Assembly (NCBI GenBank): GCA_959027945.1 | Contig: CAUFRO010000056.1 | Span: forward strand, 1-10,507 | DNA: 10,507 bases | Source of the DNA: an uncultured Collinsella sp. | Lineage (GTDB): Bacteria; Actinomycetota; Coriobacteriia; Coriobacteriales; Coriobacteriaceae | Direction of reading: 5' to 3' | Part shown: in pieces, positions 1 through 6,182 of the stretch | Position numbering within the stretch: position 1 is the first letter of the stretch | Layout: every line of letters starts with the position of its first letter | Notes under the pieces: model-generated | The model's input: only the letters and a program-made list of their open reading frames with translations | Database searches by the model: none | What the model was told of the DNA's origin: nothing | Position numbers and translations under genes: made by a program

Positions 1-258
1 GTATACGGGTGCGCCATCGACGTCTTCAATTAAGAAGATATCAGTGCGGAATGTTCCGGAGAGAAACCCCCGTCACGCCCCCGGATCCCCTGCGTTTACG
101 GCCTTGAGGTCGGCTCGCGGAGAAAGTCGTGGTTGATGGGAGTGCGTGTCCCTTTCGCTGTTTCGCGGCTTTGCCGCGAAAGGCGCGTTACTTTGGGATG
201 GGTGGGGAACGTGGTTGTTGCGGCAACTGATCCCCGCCACAAATTACCCTTGGCATAC
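1..258. other. Upstream region without a defensible gene
   Basis: No complete gene is supported here. At the left edge the + strand frame beginning at base 1 reads ten GC3-rich codons (VYGCAIDVFN) to a TAA at 31-33, which could be the tail of a gene entering from the left. On the minus strand the same bases read SGTFRTDIFLIEDVDGAPVY and stay open to the edge, with a possible GTG start at 76 preceded by AGGGGA, so a divergent gene is an equally possible reading. The stretch is too short to choose between them. The rest contains a stem-loop at 161-181, listed separately, and a G-rich stretch near 196-212. Confidence 0.3.
161..181. other. Perfect 9-bp stem-loop
   Basis: TTTCGCGGC (161-169) and GCCGCGAAA (173-181) are exact reverse complements around a TTT loop. 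CCTTTCG at 151-157 could instead pair with CGAAAGG at 177-183, so two foldings compete. There is no T-run on either side, so a classical intrinsic terminator is not shown. It may mark the end of a gene outside the window or be a small palindromic repeat. Confidence 0.45.
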
Positions 259-286
259 TTGCATGAATACCTGCGCGTGCTACACT
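259..286 (+). promoter_or_regulatory. Putative extended -10 promoter of the riboflavin transport unit
   Basis: TTGCAT (259-264) is a 4-of-6 match to the -35 consensus. It is followed after 16 bases by TACACT (281-286), a 4-of-6 match to TATAAT, with TGC directly before it giving an extended -10. Transcription would start near 293, a few bases before the first pairing strand of the FMN riboswitch, which is where a leader RNA should begin. That positional fit is the main support. Confidence 0.55.
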
Positions 287-294
287 TGCAATTG

Positions 295-476
295 CTGTTT
301 CAGGGCGGGGTGAAATTCCCCACTGGCGGTAAATCGGGCGGTGTCAAAGGGGCGCCGTGGCGCAGGCGAGATGCCTGCGACCGAGCCGATGAGTCCGCGA
401 CCCGTGTGTGCGTTGGTTCGCATGCCGGCTGAACTGGTGAGATCCCAGTACCAACGGTTAGAGTCCGGATGAAAGA
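295..476 (+). promoter_or_regulatory. FMN riboswitch (RFN element)
   Basis: The conserved RFN blocks appear in order: AGGGCGGGGTGAAATTCCCC then ACTGGCGGT (302-332), AGTCCGCGACC (391-401), GAACTGGTGAGATCCCAGTA with CCAACGGT (431-458), and AGTCCGGATGAAAG (462-475). P1 can form between TTTC (298-301) and GAAA (471-474). RFN aptamers bind FMN and shut down riboflavin synthesis or transport genes. The aptamer ends about 5 bases before the AGGTGA ribosome binding site of ribU (480-485), and no terminator hairpin with a T-run lies between aptamer and start codon. Control of translation initiation is therefore more likely than transcription attenuation; that mode is inference. The variable arm between about 333 and 390 is rather long. 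Confidence 0.95.
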
Positions 477-489
477 GGCAGGTGATCTT

Positions 490-1080
490 ATGTCTGAACA
501 GTCGCAGCATATCCATTTTGAGAACACGAATAGGTGGAGCACCAAACAGCTCGTTACCATGGCGTTGATGTGCGCCTTGGGCGCCCTGTTTATGTACGTG
601 CAGCTGCCTATCCTTCCTTCGGCGCCGTTTTTGACGTATGACCCGTCGCTGGTACCGGCGATGGTGTGCGGGTTTGCGTATGGTCCTGGCGCCGGCACTG
701 CTGTTGCCGCTATGGCTATCGTTATCCATGCGCTCACCACGGGTGACTGGGTCGGCGCGCTTATGAACCTGGTTGCCACGCTGGGCTACATTCTGCCTGC
801 GGCTATCGTCTATCAGAAGATGCATACCTATAAGGGTGCCGTGATTGGCCTGGTGCTCGGCGTTATTGCCGCTACGGCGTTGTCTATGGTCGCAAACCTT
901 ACCATTGGCGTATGGTTCTGGTATGGCTCGGTCGATGTGATCGCCCCGCTCATGATTCCTGCCGTGCTGCCGTTCAACCTTATCAAGACCGTGCTTAACT
1001 CGGTGTTGACACTGGCGGTGTATAAAGCGGTCTCCAACCTCATCACGCCTAAAAAGGACCAGGTCAAAGGCCGCGCATGA
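490..1080 (+). CDS. ribU: Riboflavin ECF transporter S component RibU
   Basis: Predicted 196-residue integral membrane protein that binds riboflavin and delivers it into the cell through an energy-coupling factor (ECF) module. Hydrophobic segments lie roughly at residues 20-39, 54-82, 89-109, 116-142 and 152-181, after a hydrophilic N-terminus. The stretch YDPSLVPAMVCGFAYGPGAG (50-69) and the late PFNLIKTVLNS (161-171) match the pattern of RibU-type S components, and the size is normal for the family. The ATG at 490 is preferred because AGGTGA lies at 480-485; the in-frame ATG at 469 falls inside the conserved end of the riboswitch and has no ribosome binding site. The stop overlaps the start of the ATPase gene by four bases (ATGA). 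The FMN riboswitch in front makes riboflavin, or a close precursor or analogue, the likely substrate. Confidence 0.93.
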   Translation: MSEQSQHIHFENTNRWSTKQLVTMALMCALGALFMYVQLPILPSAPFLTYDPSLVPAMVCGFAYGPGAGTAVAAMAIVIHALTTGDWVGALMNLVATLGYILPAAIVYQKMHTYKGAVIGLVLGVIAATALSMVANLTIGVWFWYGSVDVIAPLMIPAVLPFNLIKTVLNSVLTLAVYKAVSNLITPKKDQVKGRA

Positions 1081-2981
1081 TTGAGTGTCGGGGCGTTTCC
1101 TTTAGCTATGACGGTGCCGTACCGGCGCTCGACGGCGTCGATCTGAATATCGAGGACGGCGAGTTTTTCTGCATCCTCGGTGGCAATGGGTCGGGCAAGT
1201 CGACGTTTGCCAAGCATCTGAATGCGCTGTTGCAGCCCGATGCGGGCACGGTACGCATCAACGGCATGGATGCGTCCGACCCCGAGCTGGTCTACGACAT
1301 TCGTTCGACCGCGGGCATGGTATTCCAGAATCCCGACGACCAGCTGGTGGCAACGCTTGTCGAAGATGACGTTGCGTTTGGTCCCGAAAACCTTGGCGTG
1401 CCATCGGCGCAAATTGCGCAGCTCGTACGCGAGGCGCTGAAGGGTGTGGGCCTGGTGGGCTTTGAGCGCCACGAGACCCATGCGCTTTCGGGCGGCCAAA
1501 AGCAGCGCGTGGCGCTTGCCGGCGTGCTCGCCATGGAACCGCGCGTGCTCATATTGGACGAGGCTTCCTCGATGCTCGATCCGCGTGGACGCAAGGGCCT
1601 CATGAAGGCTTGCCGCGCGTTGCACGCTCGCGGCATGACCATCGTGATGATTACGCACTTTATGGAGGAGGCTGCCGAGGCCGATCGTGTCGCCGTGTTT
1701 CAGACGGGACGAGTTGCCATGCTGGGCACGCCCGATGAGATTCTGACGCGGGCGAATGAACTCGTTCAGCTCAACCTTGACATGCCAGAGTCGTGCCGTT
1801 TGGGCATGGCACTTCGTGCGGAGGGCGTGCCCGTTTGCGCGCAGGTACGTGAGGCGGATATGGTCGCCGAGATTGCGCAGGCTTATGCCGAGCGAAGTGG
1901 GGCAGGCATCGCGGGGCAGTCTTCCGTATCCCAGTCGGAAATCGCTGACGGCACTGTTCCGGTAGACAACGAGGGCAACGCGTCGGAGCCCGTCATCGAG
2001 CTATCCCATGTTTCGTACAGTTATTCGCTCAGTCCGCGCGAGCGCCGCCGCTGGCATAAGCGCTCGGCCACTGCGGGCAAATCGAGCAAACAGGCTCTCT
2101 GGGGAAACGACCCAAGCAGCCCGTGGGCGCTGCGCGATGTATCGCTGACGGTGCGTCGCGGCGAGTTCCTGGGCTTGGCAGGTCATACCGGTTCGGGTAA
2201 GTCGACGCTGGTCCAGCATCTCAACGGTTTGATTCGCCCCCAGGAGGGATCCGTTCGCGCGCTGGGGCTCGATCTGTCAAACAAGAAAGACGCCGCCGCG
2301 GTTAAGGCCAAGGTCGGCGTGGTGTTTCAATATCCTGAGCGTCAGCTGTTTGCCGAAACCGTGGCGCAGGACGTGGCGTTTGGTCCACATAACCTTGGCT
2401 TGCCGCAAGATGAAGTCGACCGTCGTGTCGAGTCATCGCTCTCACGCGTGGGCCTCGACCTTTCCACGGTCGGCGACAAGAGTCCCTTTGAGCTTTCGGG
2501 CGGTCAGCAACGGCGTGTGGCATTCGCCGGCGTGCTCGCCATGGAGCCCGAAGTCCTGGTGCTCGATGAGCCCATGGCGGGGCTCGATCCGGCTGCGCGC
2601 AGGGATTTCCTTGAGCTTATCGATCGACTTCACCGCGATGGCCTGACCGTTGTCATGGTTTCGCATAGTATGGATGACCTGGCCAATTGCTGCGACCGTA
2701 TTGTCGTGATGAACGAGGGCGCGGTGTTTGCCGAGGGCACGCCCGCTCAGGTTTTTGCGCATGCCGATGAGCTTAAATCAATCGGCTTGGGCGTTCCCGC
2801 CGCCCAGCGTATGGCGCTGGCGCTTACGGAGGCGGGCGTGCCGCTGCGCTTTGACGGCCTCTATACGGTTGAGTCGCTGACAGACGAGTTGGTGGACCTG
2901 CTAATCGGTTGCTCGGGCGGTCCTTCTAACGTCGCGGACATTGCTAAATTCAAGACGGTCGCGCGAGAGAAGGGCTGCTAA
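1077..2981 (+). CDS. ecfA: Fused ECF transporter ATPase (EcfA1-EcfA2 in one chain)
   Basis: A 634-residue cytoplasmic protein with two complete ABC nucleotide-binding domains; in most ECF transporters these are separate proteins of about 270-290 residues. Domain 1 has Walker A GGNGSGKST (35-43), Q-loop Gln84, signature LSGGQ (137-141), Walker B VLILDE (157-162) followed by ASSMLDP, and switch His194. Domain 2 has Walker A GHTGSGKST (369-377), Q-loop Gln418, LSGGQ (473-477), VLVLDEPMAGLDP (493-505) and His530. FQNPDDQL and FQYPERQLF are typical ECF Q-loop contexts. The order resembles EcfA1 then EcfA2. A Ser/Asp-rich linker covers about 272-305, and a basic insert (RERRRWHKRSATAGKSSK, 321-338) precedes the second Walker A. 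No catalytic residue is missing. It should energise RibU and perhaps other S components. The start overlaps the ribU stop and the stop overlaps the ecfT start (TAATG). Confidence 0.95.
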   Translation: MIECRGVSFSYDGAVPALDGVDLNIEDGEFFCILGGNGSGKSTFAKHLNALLQPDAGTVRINGMDASDPELVYDIRSTAGMVFQNPDDQLVATLVEDDVAFGPENLGVPSAQIAQLVREALKGVGLVGFERHETHALSGGQKQRVALAGVLAMEPRVLILDEASSMLDPRGRKGLMKACRALHARGMTIVMITHFMEEAAEADRVAVFQTGRVAMLGTPDEILTRANELVQLNLDMPESCRLGMALRAEGVPVCAQVREADMVAEIAQAYAERSGAGIAGQSSVSQSEIADGTVPVDNEGNASEPVIELSHVSYSYSLSPRERRRWHKRSATAGKSSKQALWGNDPSSPWALRDVSLTVRRGEFLGLAGHTGSGKSTLVQHLNGLIRPQEGSVRALGLDLSNKKDAAAVKAKVGVVFQYPERQLFAETVAQDVAFGPHNLGLPQDEVDRRVESSLSRVGLDLSTVGDKSPFELSGGQQRRVAFAGVLAMEPEVLVLDEPMAGLDPAARRDFLELIDRLHRDGLTVVMVSHSMDDLANCCDRIVVMNEGAVFAEGTPAQVFAHADELKSIGLGVPAAQRMALALTEAGVPLRFDGLYTVESLTDELVDLLIGCSGGPSNVADIAKFKTVAREKGC

Positions 2982-3781
2982 TGGAGGCGTTTTCGTTTGG
3001 CAGCTACTATCCCGGCGATAGTGCGATCCACCGCCTGGACCCGCGAACTAAGTTGCTCTTGGGCTTTGTGTTTCTGATCACGACGCTGACCGTCGGCGGC
3101 TTCCGCGGACTGGCCCCTGTCGCAATGTTTGTCGTGCTGATCTATGCCGTGTCTCGGGTGCCGGTTCGTCGCGTTCTGTCGTCGATGGCGCCGCTGCTGG
3201 CAATCGTCGTCGTGGTCGCGGTGCTCAACTTGTTTACCGACCAGAGCGGGCGCATTCTGTGGCAGCTCGGCTTTTTGCAGATAAGCGAGGGCTCGCTGCA
3301 TTCCGCCGCCTTTATGGCGTGCCGCCTGACCTTGATGATGGCCGGTATGAGCGCTATCACGCTCACCACGCCGACGCTCGACCTCACTGCGGGCTTTGAG
3401 CGTCTGCTCGCACCGTTTGCGCGCGTGGGGCTTCCGGCGCATGAGCTCGGCATGATCATGGGTATCGCGTTGCGCTTTATGCCGCAGTTCGCTACCGAGA
3501 TGAAGCAGACGGCCGATGCGCAGGCGAGCCGCGGTGCGCGCGTGACGGGAGGCCCGCTCGGCGGCGTGCGTATGCTCGGCAGTGTGGCCATTCCGCTGTT
3601 CACGGGCGTGTTCCGTCATGCCGAGACGCTTTCGGCCGCCATGGATGCGCGTTGCTATCACGGCGAACAGGGACGCACGCGTCTGCATGCACTTACGTTT
3701 GGCCGCGGCGATGCGTTGGCGGCGGTGGTGACGGCGTTGCTGCTCATCTGCGTCATCGTCATCAACCTTCAACTTGTTTAG
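2981..3781 (+). CDS. ecfT: ECF transporter transmembrane component EcfT
   Basis: A 266-residue membrane protein that links the S component to the ATPases. The N-terminus SAIHRLDPRTKLLLGF (14-29) is a hallmark of EcfT/CbiQ proteins. Hydrophobic segments lie near 24-39, 43-57, 66-84, 108-130, 155-168, 195-210 and 245-264. The two coupling-helix motifs that contact the ATPases appear as ASRG (182-185) and DARC (222-225); the second has Cys where many members have Gly. Length is normal. The ATG shares its A with the TAA of the ATPase gene and has GAAGGG at 2969-2974 as ribosome binding site, so coupled translation with the ATPase is likely. Together with ribU and the fused ATPase it forms a complete ECF transporter. 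Confidence 0.94.
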   Translation: MEAFSFGSYYPGDSAIHRLDPRTKLLLGFVFLITTLTVGGFRGLAPVAMFVVLIYAVSRVPVRRVLSSMAPLLAIVVVVAVLNLFTDQSGRILWQLGFLQISEGSLHSAAFMACRLTLMMAGMSAITLTTPTLDLTAGFERLLAPFARVGLPAHELGMIMGIALRFMPQFATEMKQTADAQASRGARVTGGPLGGVRMLGSVAIPLFTGVFRHAETLSAAMDARCYHGEQGRTRLHALTFGRGDALAAVVTALLLICVIVINLQLV

Positions 3782-3811
3782 GCGCGATTCGAGCGCAAGA
3801 AAGGGGTCCCT

Positions 3812-4258
3812 ATGACCGACAACGACCGCACGGCTCAGCTTGAGCGCGCCTGTTCGTATCTCAGGCGCATTCCGGCGTGGTATCTGGCCACGACCGATGT
3901 AGCCGACGGGCATCAGCCTCGCGTGAGGCCGTTTTCGTTTGCCATGGTCGATGACGGTAAACTGTGGTTTTGTACGTCGCGCGACAAAGATGTGTGGGCG
4001 GAGCTGAGCGCGAATCCCAAGTTTGAGCTCTCGGGCTGGAAGCCGGGGGAATGTTGGATCGTATTGACCGGCGAAGCCGCACTTGAGGACGACGCAGTTG
4101 CGAGCGACAAGGTGCGTCAAGCGGGTTTTAAGCACATGGTGGGCATTGGCGAGGAACACGAGAGTGCCAACGACGGCCGCCTTGCTTTCTTTTCGGTCCG
4201 CAACATTGCCGCGCGCTTCTGTGATATCGACGGCAGCGAGGAGCGCCTGGAGCTCTAG
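3812..4258 (+). CDS. Pyridoxamine 5'-phosphate oxidase-like (FMN-binding split-barrel) protein, copy 1
   Basis: A 148-residue soluble protein of the small PPOX-like family, whose members usually bind FMN (some bind F420 or heme) as dimers. Family signs are PAWYLATT (21-28), PRVRPFSFAMVDDGKLWF (36-53) with the usual Arg-Pro-Phe before a strand, and TSRDKDVWAEL (55-65). The exact substrate cannot be read from the sequence, and members of this type are often annotated only as pyridoxamine 5'-phosphate oxidase family; true PdxH is longer, so vitamin B6 synthesis should not be assumed. AAAGGGG at 3800-3806 is the ribosome binding site. It starts 30 bases after ecfT with no terminator between, so it probably belongs to the riboswitch-controlled unit. 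It is paralogous to the next gene. Confidence 0.85.
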   Translation: MTDNDRTAQLERACSYLRRIPAWYLATTDVADGHQPRVRPFSFAMVDDGKLWFCTSRDKDVWAELSANPKFELSGWKPGECWIVLTGEAALEDDAVASDKVRQAGFKHMVGIGEEHESANDGRLAFFSVRNIAARFCDIDGSEERLEL

Positions 4259-4309
4259 CGTGTCTCAAATTAACTACCCGTTCTGAATTAGCTAGTGCCA
4301 GGAGGACAC

Positions 4310-4720
4310 ATGGACGGATTGAATACGGTTTTGGAGTATCTGACGTCAGTGCCGGCATGGTATTTGGCGACGAGCGTTGACGGACAGCCGCATGTGCGTC
4401 CGTTTTCGTTTGCGCAGATCCAGGACGGCAAGCTGTGGTTTGTAACGGCGCGCACCAAAGATGTGTGGCAGGAGCTGCTGCAAAACCAGCGCTTTGAGGC
4501 CACGAGTTGGTGGCCGGGCCATGGCTGGCTCATCTTGCGCGGGCGTGCCGGCTTGGATGACCGGGCTTTAGACGAAATGCGCGAAGCCGGGTGGAAGCAT
4601 CTAGAGCACCTGGGCGAGCACTATGAGGGGCCTAACGACCCCACGCTCGTCTTCTTTAGCGTCGAGGATCCCGAGGCTTTTATCTGCAATCACGACGAAT
4701 GGGTGCCGGTCGAGCTCTAG
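4310..4720 (+). CDS. Pyridoxamine 5'-phosphate oxidase-like (FMN-binding split-barrel) protein, copy 2
   Basis: A 136-residue protein clearly paralogous to the preceding one. Shared blocks are PAWYLAT (15-21), VRPFSFA (29-35), DGKLWF (39-44), KDVWQEL (50-56) and the late FFSV (115-118). Roughly half of the aligned positions agree by eye. It is about a dozen residues shorter, mainly at the N-terminus, in the loop before the VRPFSF strand and around residues 88-89. The ATG at 4310 is chosen because AGGAGG lies at 4300-4305; an in-frame GTG at 4295 would sit upstream of that site and has none of its own. Role beyond probable flavin binding is unknown. It is 51 bases from copy 1 and is the last gene before the GC-rich stem-loop, so it likely closes the flavin unit. 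Confidence 0.85.
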   Translation: MDGLNTVLEYLTSVPAWYLATSVDGQPHVRPFSFAQIQDGKLWFVTARTKDVWQELLQNQRFEATSWWPGHGWLILRGRAGLDDRALDEMREAGWKHLEHLGEHYEGPNDPTLVFFSVEDPEAFICNHDEWVPVEL

Positions 4721-4758
4721 CCAGCTGGCTCATCCCAACAACTTAGTTTTCGCATGGA

Positions 4759-4810
4759 CGGGCCCCGTGTTGCCCGGCGCCGTAAGGAGTGCCGGTCGAT
4801 ACGGGGCCCG
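4759..4810 (+). terminator. GC-rich stem-loop after the flavin unit, terminator-like
   Basis: CGGGCCCCGT (4759-4768) and ACGGGGCCCG (4801-4810) are exact 10-base reverse complements. Inside them CCGGC (4774-4778) pairs with GCCGG (4791-4795), giving a nested hairpin. It stands 38 bases after the last flavin-unit gene and before the arg control region. No proper T-run follows (CTCCATTTG), so termination is inferred from position and stem strength. Confidence 0.5.
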
Positions 4811-4855
4811 CTCCATTTGTCAATTCCTTCAAGCGAATGTGTCGGGAATGTTTCA

Positions 4856-4892
4856 ATGCATGAACATACAAGCCATTTACGTGTTCATGCAT
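4856..4892 (+). promoter_or_regulatory. Probable ArgR operator (paired ARG boxes) before argC
   Basis: ATGCATGAACA (4856-4866) and TGTTCATGCAT (4882-4892) are perfect 11-base reverse complements with a 15-base spacer. Each arm lies in a weaker local palindrome, for example TGCATGAACATACA (4857-4870), where 10 of 14 bases are symmetric. ArgR binds as a hexamer to closely spaced palindromic ARG boxes with TGCAT or TnAAT-type half-sites, and this is the position expected for arginine repression of an argCJBD operon. A related sequence, TGCATAAATCGCA, lies at 4950-4962. Assignment to ArgR is inference from sequence type and position. Confidence 0.6.
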
Positions 4893-4977
4893 CTTTTGGT
4901 GCTAAAGTTTCAACCCACCTCATAACGACTGCTGAGAAATGCGCATCGGTGCATAAATCGCAGACAAGGAGTCTGAT
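4893..4977 (+). promoter_or_regulatory. argC leader with weak promoter candidate and ribosome binding site
   Basis: No good consensus promoter is seen. The best pair is TTGGTG (4896-4901) and CATAAC (4921-4926), each weak and 19 bases apart. It would put the -35 just beyond the inverted repeat, so a bound repressor could block polymerase. AAGGAG at 4966-4971 is a strong ribosome binding site 6 bases before the argC ATG. No attenuator hairpin with a T-run is visible in the leader. Confidence 0.3.
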
Positions 4978-6048
4978 ATGTCTTTGAAGGTTGGAATCGT
5001 CGGCGCGGCTGGATATGCCGGAGCCGAGCTCATTCGCCTCGTGCTTGGCCATCCCGAGTTTGAACTTGTTGCCATTACGTCCAACGCCGATGCCGGCCAG
5101 CCGCTGTCCGCGGCGTATCCGAGCTTTGCTGGCGTGAGCGACCTGGTTTTCACCACGCATGACGCCCCCGAGCTCAAGAGCTGCGACGCCGTCTTCTTGG
5201 CCGTGCCGCACACGGCTGCCATGGCACAGGTGCCCGCACTGCTTGCATCTGGCGTCTCCTGCTTTGATCTTTCGGCCGATTACCGTCTGAGCGACGCGTC
5301 CGTCTTTGAGACATGGTATGCCGCCGAGCACACGAGCCCCGAGCTGCTCAAGACCCGCGCTTTTGGCCTGCCCGAGCTGTTCTGCCAGGACTTGGAGACC
5401 GCCGCATCCGATTATGCTGACGGCAAGTCCGTGCTGGTCGCCTGCGCCGGCTGCTATCCCACCGCAACGAGCCTTGCTGCCGCTCCTGCCGAGCGTGCCG
5501 GCTGGGTTGCCCAGAGTGGCCCTGTGATCGTCGATGCCATCAGCGGTGTGACGGGTGCCGGCAAGTCCTGCAACGCCCGCACCCACTTTTGCAGTGCGGA
5601 CGAGAACCTAGAAGCCTATGGCGTGGGTAAACATCGCCACACGCCCGAGATTGAGCAAATCCTTGGCTTAACCGATCGCGTCGTCTTTACCCCGCATCTG
5701 GCACCGCTCAAGCGCGGCCTGCTCTCCACGGTGACGATGCCGCTTACGCCGCAGGCTATCGATACCTTGACCCTTGAGGACGTTGTCGACTATTACAAGC
5801 AGTTCTACGCTGGTCGCACCTTCGTGCGCGTGCTCGATGCCGGTCAGCAGCCCAAGACGGCTTCGGTCGTCGGCACCAACGCCGCCCAGATTGGCCTCGC
5901 GCTCAACAAGCGCGCGGGCGTGCTGGTGGCGACGGGCGCCATCGACAATCTGTGCAAGGGCGCTGCGGGCCAAGCAGTCCAGTGCGCCAATATCGTCTTT
6001 GGCTTTGACGAGCGACGAGGCTTGCCCACAGTGGCGTGCCCGGTGTAG
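4978..6048 (+). CDS. argC: N-acetyl-gamma-glutamyl-phosphate reductase
   Basis: A 356-residue cytosolic enzyme that reduces N-acetylglutamyl 5-phosphate to N-acetylglutamate 5-semialdehyde with NADPH, the third step of arginine synthesis. The N-terminal nucleotide-binding motif GAAGYAGAEL spans residues 9-18. The catalytic cysteine is Cys159 in AGCYPT (157-162), and the active-site histidine is in KHRHTPEI (218-225), probably His219. PHLAPLKRGLLST (239-251) and the C-terminal VATGAIDNLCKGAAGQAVQ (317-335) are also typical. Length fits the family. The start is fixed by AAGGAG six bases upstream. It is the first gene of the arg operon, behind the inverted repeat taken as an ArgR operator. Confidence 0.97.
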   Translation: MSLKVGIVGAAGYAGAELIRLVLGHPEFELVAITSNADAGQPLSAAYPSFAGVSDLVFTTHDAPELKSCDAVFLAVPHTAAMAQVPALLASGVSCFDLSADYRLSDASVFETWYAAEHTSPELLKTRAFGLPELFCQDLETAASDYADGKSVLVACAGCYPTATSLAAAPAERAGWVAQSGPVIVDAISGVTGAGKSCNARTHFCSADENLEAYGVGKHRHTPEIEQILGLTDRVVFTPHLAPLKRGLLSTVTMPLTPQAIDTLTLEDVVDYYKQFYAGRTFVRVLDAGQQPKTASVVGTNAAQIGLALNKRAGVLVATGAIDNLCKGAAGQAVQCANIVFGFDERRGLPTVACPV

Positions 6049-6084
6049 CACATTCGATTGTTAACGATTTGGTAGTCGGGCATC

Positions 6085-6100
6085 GAGTGGGGCGCCACTC
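6085..6100. other. Small stem-loop between argC and argJ
   Basis: GAGTGG (6085-6090) pairs with CCACTC (6095-6100) around a GGCG loop, 37 bases after the argC stop. No T-run follows, so it need not stop transcription; it could act in RNA processing or stability. The 134-base gap also holds a T-run at 6151-6156 that is not attached to this stem. Confidence 0.4.
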
Positions 6101-6182
6101 TTAAGCCGGTCTCATGATTACGACTGGCATGGCGCACCAACCGATGTCCGTTTTTTGTTTGACATAAGGAGTCATAAAGACG

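Noticed and set aside
259..270. TTGCATGAATAC near the ribU promoter as an ArgR site
   Set aside because: It resembles one half-site of the argC operator but has no inverted partner and there is no reason for arginine control here.
469..489. Earlier in-frame ATG for ribU at 469
   Set aside because: It lies in the conserved AGTCCGGATGAAAG end of the riboswitch and has no ribosome binding site; the ATG at 490 has AGGTGA.
828..1658. Minus-strand open frame opposite ribU and the ATPase gene
   Set aside because: Antisense shadow of conserved coding sequence, with no motif or ribosome binding site.
2978..4159. Long minus-strand open frame (393 codons) opposite ecfT and the first PPOX-like gene
   Set aside because: Arg/His-rich antisense of well-supported genes, as expected in high-GC DNA; no family motif.
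4295..4309. Earlier GTG start for the second PPOX-like gene
   Set aside because: The AGGAGG ribosome binding site lies downstream of it and serves the ATG at 4310.
6159..6164. TTGACA as a -35 box for an internal argJ promoter
   Set aside because: A -10 at normal distance would fall at the argJ start codon region, and the site overlaps the area of the ribosome binding site; no suitable -10 is seen.
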